Shown here in pieces: positions 60,150 through 64,000 of a stretch of DNA of 64,000 bases. The translations under genes were made by a program, and so were the position numbers. Numbering within the stretch: position 1 is the stretch's first letter; the number at the start of each line of letters is the position of its first letter. The notes below the pieces were generated by a model, which ran no database searches, was not told the origin of the DNA, and saw only the letters and a list, made by a program, of their open reading frames with translations. This stretch comes from Petunia secreta (lineage: Eukaryota; Streptophyta; Magnoliopsida; Solanales; Solanaceae): positions 21,063,001 through 21,127,000 of the forward strand of contig JARKIP010000033.1 of NCBI GenBank assembly GCA_029990175.1. The letters are read 5' to 3'.

Positions 60150-60168
60150 GTCCCCCCCCCCTCCCACT
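60150..60168 (-). promoter_or_regulatory. Polypurine tract of the Tat-like element, copy 2
   Basis: A C-rich run on the plus strand directly after …ACACATTCA, one to two bases different in run lengths from copy 1. Confidence 0.8.
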
Positions 60169-60439
60169 TGCTGAGTGCTAACGTAAGCGGTCAAGAAGTG
60201 AAAGAGGCATGCAAAAGAGATGTGCGAAAATGATATCTCACTAACTCCTTGAAACTCGCAATAGCTTGGACTGAAATAGACGTATGATTCCTTCTGGAGT
60301 TCCACGCATCTTCTTTTGATTGGTTTCTATCGATTCTTCGCACCTTTCCCATAACTGCTATTACTGCGCCGAATCGTTTTGTATCCCTGACCATTATTAC
60401 TTTTGACCGCTTCGTGCTTCACCCTTATCTTCTTTTGTC

Positions 60440-60447
60440 TATAAAAG
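60440..60447 (+). promoter_or_regulatory. TATA box of the antisense mini-gene, copy 2
   Basis: TATAAAAG, 88 bp before the ATG at 60528. Confidence 0.55.
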
Positions 60448-60527
60448 GGGCTTCCTAGCAAATGTTAATCACAAGTTCTTTCTCAGAAGACTTCTCTTTG
60501 AGGAAATAGCTCCATTCCTTCTTAAAA

Positions 60528-60674
60528 ATGTTCGACTTTGCTCCTGGTTCCACACTCCCGGAATACTTTTTTCATTCAGAGTGGATGGTGTTTGAGAAAA
60601 ATGAAAATAGAGATCCTCTGGTCACTTTCTTTCTTCGTCCTCCTATTCATAATGAAACGGATGGAATCCCATAG
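60528..60674 (+). CDS. Antisense mini-gene first ORF of the Tat-like element, copy 2
   Basis: An open 48-codon frame begins MFDFAPGSTLPEYFFHSEWM and ends …NETDGIP before TAG. It is acidic/aromatic, with no recognised domain. It reads opposite to pol, sits between the pol end and the polypurine tract, and has its own TATA box. Position and orientation match the antisense ORFs described in Tat-lineage elements (for example Grande and Retand). It may be only the first exon of a longer protein, with a transcript end near the AATAAA at about 61422. Function is unknown. Confidence 0.45.
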   Translation: MFDFAPGSTLPEYFFHSEWMVFEKNENRDPLVTFFLRPPIHNETDGIP

Positions 60675-62103
60675 TCATAAAGTTTGATCGGGATCCTAAT
60701 GATATTCTTCCGAATGTCTTCTTTATGGCATGTGCACAAATTATGGTGCACTCATTTTCTAACCTAGCAATTGCTGTGATATTCCTCTTGTCATGATGAG
60801 CATTCCTTTGGGAGGTTGGACACCACACAAGGCCTCTATATCTCCTCGTCTTTTCGCTCCATAGGAGATATGTTGATGCAATAAAGTTTTGCCATGGTAT
60901 TCTCTCTTTCAAGTTATCAATCTGCAACCTTTATCCAAAACCTTTGCACTCATAGGGCGGTCGCATACCTTTACCCTTATTTGTAGTCTGGAGGTTGCAT
61001 CATCTTCCAATTGTTAGGAGATGAGTTTTGGTATGAATCTCCCCCAGCAGCTGGTTGCTCAGTATAGGTTAATCTCTATCTGGTACCAATTGAAACTGCC
61101 GGGAATGTTTATGCTCCTGCCCCGTTCTACTGAGGGATTCCTCAGTTGGACTGATTTTTCGGTGCCTGCATAACAGTGGCAAACTGACGTTGCTGCTTGA
61201 TGCGTTATGTTGGAAATGTCGTCTTCTACATACCGAGAAATCTTCTGATATGCCGCTGAGCTGGAGTTTCAATCCCTTGCGAAATATTTCGATTGTCCGA
61301 ATTCGAGATAAATTTTCAATCACAGTCCCCTGCGACTTTCTAGTTTCTTAAGAACACCTGTGATGAACATTTTTGTATTCAAAAGTACTTGATTGTATAT
61401 TGTAGCCTACGGGCCTTTGATATTAATAAAAGCGGATGTTTACCAATATAAAATTTCTTGTGCATACTTACGTATTTACTTGTAATGTAGTCAAGTAGCA
61501 TTTTTGTGCCTTTCTAGGCTTTTGTCTTTTAACACGTTTGTGCGCTTGTTCGGCGCTGTTTTACTATGCATCAGCGTGTGATGGCTTGTGTTGCGTCTGT
61601 AATAGACGTCTTTTGATTAGGGCAAGGCCCGTGCCCTCAAGGGGACGACTTTATCCCGTTGTGTGCAACTGGACATTTTTGTGTTCAAGCTAGAACGGTT
61701 GTGCTTGTCCACTCGAGTGCTTAAGTCTTTAAATGCGGCCACACGTCGCCACCGACATGTTGGTGTAATTGTTGAATTGACAATTTCAACGTACGATAAT
61801 GCCTGGTGGCTTAAGTAGAAGTGTTCTAGCTTGAGCGAATAGTTTACTCTAACTCGTAATGAAGAGTGAGTGTATTACTTCAACTCAAATATGCCGACGA
61901 CTATGAACAATTGAATCGTAGATGGATCTAAATATAAAACTGAGTAAATAGAACAGTAGTCTTATTGAATAAAGAGAAAGGCACATGGGCCAATAAAAGC
62001 TTTAATAAACTTAAATAACAATGATGGGAGCTAGATACCCTTTGAATAATGAGGAAAACAAGAATGAGAATACATGTCCTGAGTATGGCGGCTTATTGTC
62101 CTT
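60675..62103. other. Spacer between pol and the antisense mini-gene, copy 2
   Basis: Counterpart of 52725-54161. No identified gene; an AATAAA-type signal on the plus strand lies at about 61422. Confidence 0.5.
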
Positions 62104-64000
62104 TCATGAGTAATACTTCTTAGGCCAACTGATGTTCCAACTGTTTGGAATGGTTGTTCCTTCCATGTCCTCGAGGGTGTACACACCTTTTCCGGTGATG
62201 CCTCGGATCTTGTGCGGTCCTTTGCAGTTTGGGGCTAGCTTGCATGTGTTGGCTTATTTGGTGCTCTAAGATACTTTGCGGAGTACCATGTGTCCTATGT
62301 TGAAGAAGCAAAAATTGGTCCGCGCATTGTGGTATTGCTCCACCCCTTGTTTCATAGCCACTAGGTGTATTGCTACTAACTCTTGATGCTGATCCAGAAA
62401 ATCAAGCGAAACTACTAAAGCCTTATTATTCAGCCCTTCCTCATCAAACGACTGGCGCAGGCTAGACTCGCCTATCTCAACGGGGATCATAGTGTCTGTT
62501 CCATATGTTAGCGAGAATGGGGTTTCTCCTGTGCTTGCTTTTGTTGTAGTGCGGTATGCCCACAAAACTCCTGACAGCTCTTCTAGCCACTTGCCTTTAG
62601 CTTCCCTGAGCCGCTTCTTTAAGTTTTCCATGATAGTCTTATTGGAAGACTCAGCCTGCTGTTTTCCGAGAGGTGATAAGTCGTTGATTTTATCCTCTAA
62701 ACCTCCCATTCCTTAAAGTATGTTGTGTCTTCGGTTCCTATGAACTGGGGTCCATTGTCACAAGTGATTTTTCGGCAGGAATTCCAAATGTTCTTGCAAA
62801 AGAACTGTATCACCTCCTGTTCTCGGATTCGAGCGTAAGGTGCTGCTTCGGCCCACTTGATGAAGTAGTCAGTCATTATGAGCAGGAATGTGACACCTCA
62901 GGGTGCTTTGGGCATAGGTCCCACGATATCCATCCTCATTTCATGAAAGGCCATGGTGCAATTACTGAGTGTAAGGGCTTTATTGGCTGATGAAGTGCAT
63001 GGGAGAATCGTTGACAACTATCTCATGCTTTGGCAAACTTTCTCGCATCGTTTTCCATTCGAGGCCAGAAATAGCCTGCTCTGATTACCTTTCAGGCTAA
63101 GTCCCTTAATCTGGAGTGGTTCCCGTACTGTTCTTCATGAATTTCTCTTAGTACGTAATCGGCTTGTGCTGGACCTAGGCTTTTAGCCGATGGGCCGCTG
63201 AACATCCGACGGTACAATTCTCCATTGATCAGGTAGTAACGGGCTGCTTGTACCCTTAGTCACTTACTTTCCCTCCAGTCTTTAGGAAGTGTTCTCTTGT
63301 TCAAGTATTCGATTAACGAATGTCGCCAATCCAAGGCGAGTCCTGTGATGTAACTTCAAGGCGCTTTAGGTCCGAGTAAGTTAGTTCAATTAATGCTCTC
63401 GGACTGTCCATATTTATATCTGTGGTGGCCGCTAGGCTGGCGAGCACGTCGGCCTCTGTGTTTACTTCTCTTGGTACTTGATTGAACTTCCATTTTTGAA
63501 TTTTTTTCAAGTGGGCCTCTGTTTTAGCTAAATATTCCTGCATGCAGGCATCTTTTGCTACGAAGACTCCGTTCACTTGATTGACTACCAACTGGGAGTC
63601 ACTGTTGAGACTAACCTCCCTGGCCCCCAATATGTAAGGTAATTCAAGAGCTCAAATTACGGCTTCATATATTGCTTCATTTTTCATGATTGATGGGCAG
63701 CTAACGACCTTACAAAAAACTTTTCAATACAGAGACTTGATCACCAACCCGAGGTCTGCTCCTTGACGTTTGATGCTTGAATCACCCCTTCTCGAGGGGT
63801 GACTCCTTCCATCTTCTCGAGCTCAACTTTGTTCTTTCGGCATCATGTCGTTATTGAATTCAGCTACAAATTCTGCGAGGACATGATTTAATGGTTGTGG
63901 CGGCTGGTAGATAACATCATACTCCCCTAATTCCACTGCCCATTTTGCTAGCTTACCCAAAAATTTGGGTTTGCACAGGATGGTCCGCAATCGGAAAGGA
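62104..64000 (-). pseudogene. Pol of the Tat/Retand-like element, copy 2 (partial)
   Basis: From the right edge leftward: the RT/RNase H connection, extra RNase H (63630-63313, SLNSDSQLVVNQV), integrase with a broken zinc-binding and core region, the integrase C-terminal half (62709-62266, QAESSNK), and the C-terminus ending at 62104. It carries the same breaks as copy 1, so decay preceded the duplication. Confidence 0.85.

Larger units (their letters stand above)
58664..64000 (-). mobile_element. Tat/Retand-like gypsy unit, copy 2 (cut by window end)
   Basis: Direct repeat of 50714 onward, ending inside the RNase H/RT connection region (64000 matches about 56059). All landmarks recur at a near-constant offset. 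Which copy is closer to the ancestor varies by site; for example, the antisense frame is open here. Confidence 0.85.

Overview
This is a repeat-rich window of plant nuclear DNA. Solanaceae is the best guess, from the TS-like SINE, the Tat/Retand- and Tekay-like gypsy elements and the Stowaway ends; the genus is not decided. It holds one intact host gene, an INDETERMINATE DOMAIN (IDD) C2H2 zinc-finger transcription factor at 45460-47390 (minus strand, three exons, 496 residues by my splicing). Almost everything else is transposable elements, many nested. Identity statements below were judged by eye.

1-29000 is a three-level nest. The outermost layer is a 3' LTR of a Del/Tekay-like Ty3/gypsy element (1060-2709 joined to 28171-29000). 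Inserted in it, with a perfect 5-bp duplication CATGC, is an unusual unit at 2710-28165: two Tat-type LTRs plus leaders arranged as a giant inverted repeat around a 107-bp loop, so both outer ends are U3 ends. Inserted in the left LTR of that palindrome, with duplication AATTG, is a 15.3-kb gag-only LTR element at 4448-19740. It has very long LTRs, a tRNA-Arg-like primer site, a polypurine tract, an 812-residue Gag and no pol. One of its LTRs carries an internal rearrangement.

29001-41068 holds DNA-transposon debris. There is a Mutator-like transposase relic on the minus strand with a tandem-repeat array upstream, a Tat-type LTR fragment, a second Mutator-like relic on the plus strand, and a hAT element at 36326-41060 with an 8-bp target duplication. 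The hAT transposase is broken by stops and a 275-bp Stowaway MITE, and the element carries a second BED-finger 5' end.

41069-50713 is the gene island: the IDD gene, a G-rich tract just past its stop, its upstream region, and a 5'-truncated SINE with a long target duplication.

50714-64000 contains a Tat/Retand-like gypsy element on the minus strand, present as a direct tandem repeat of about 7.95 kb; the second copy runs off the window. Its pol is decayed (RT active site YIDG instead of YIDD). Between pol and the LTR lies a plus-strand mini-gene with its own TATA box, like the antisense ORFs known from the Tat lineage. Its 48-codon first reading frame is open in copy 2 and has a stop in copy 1.
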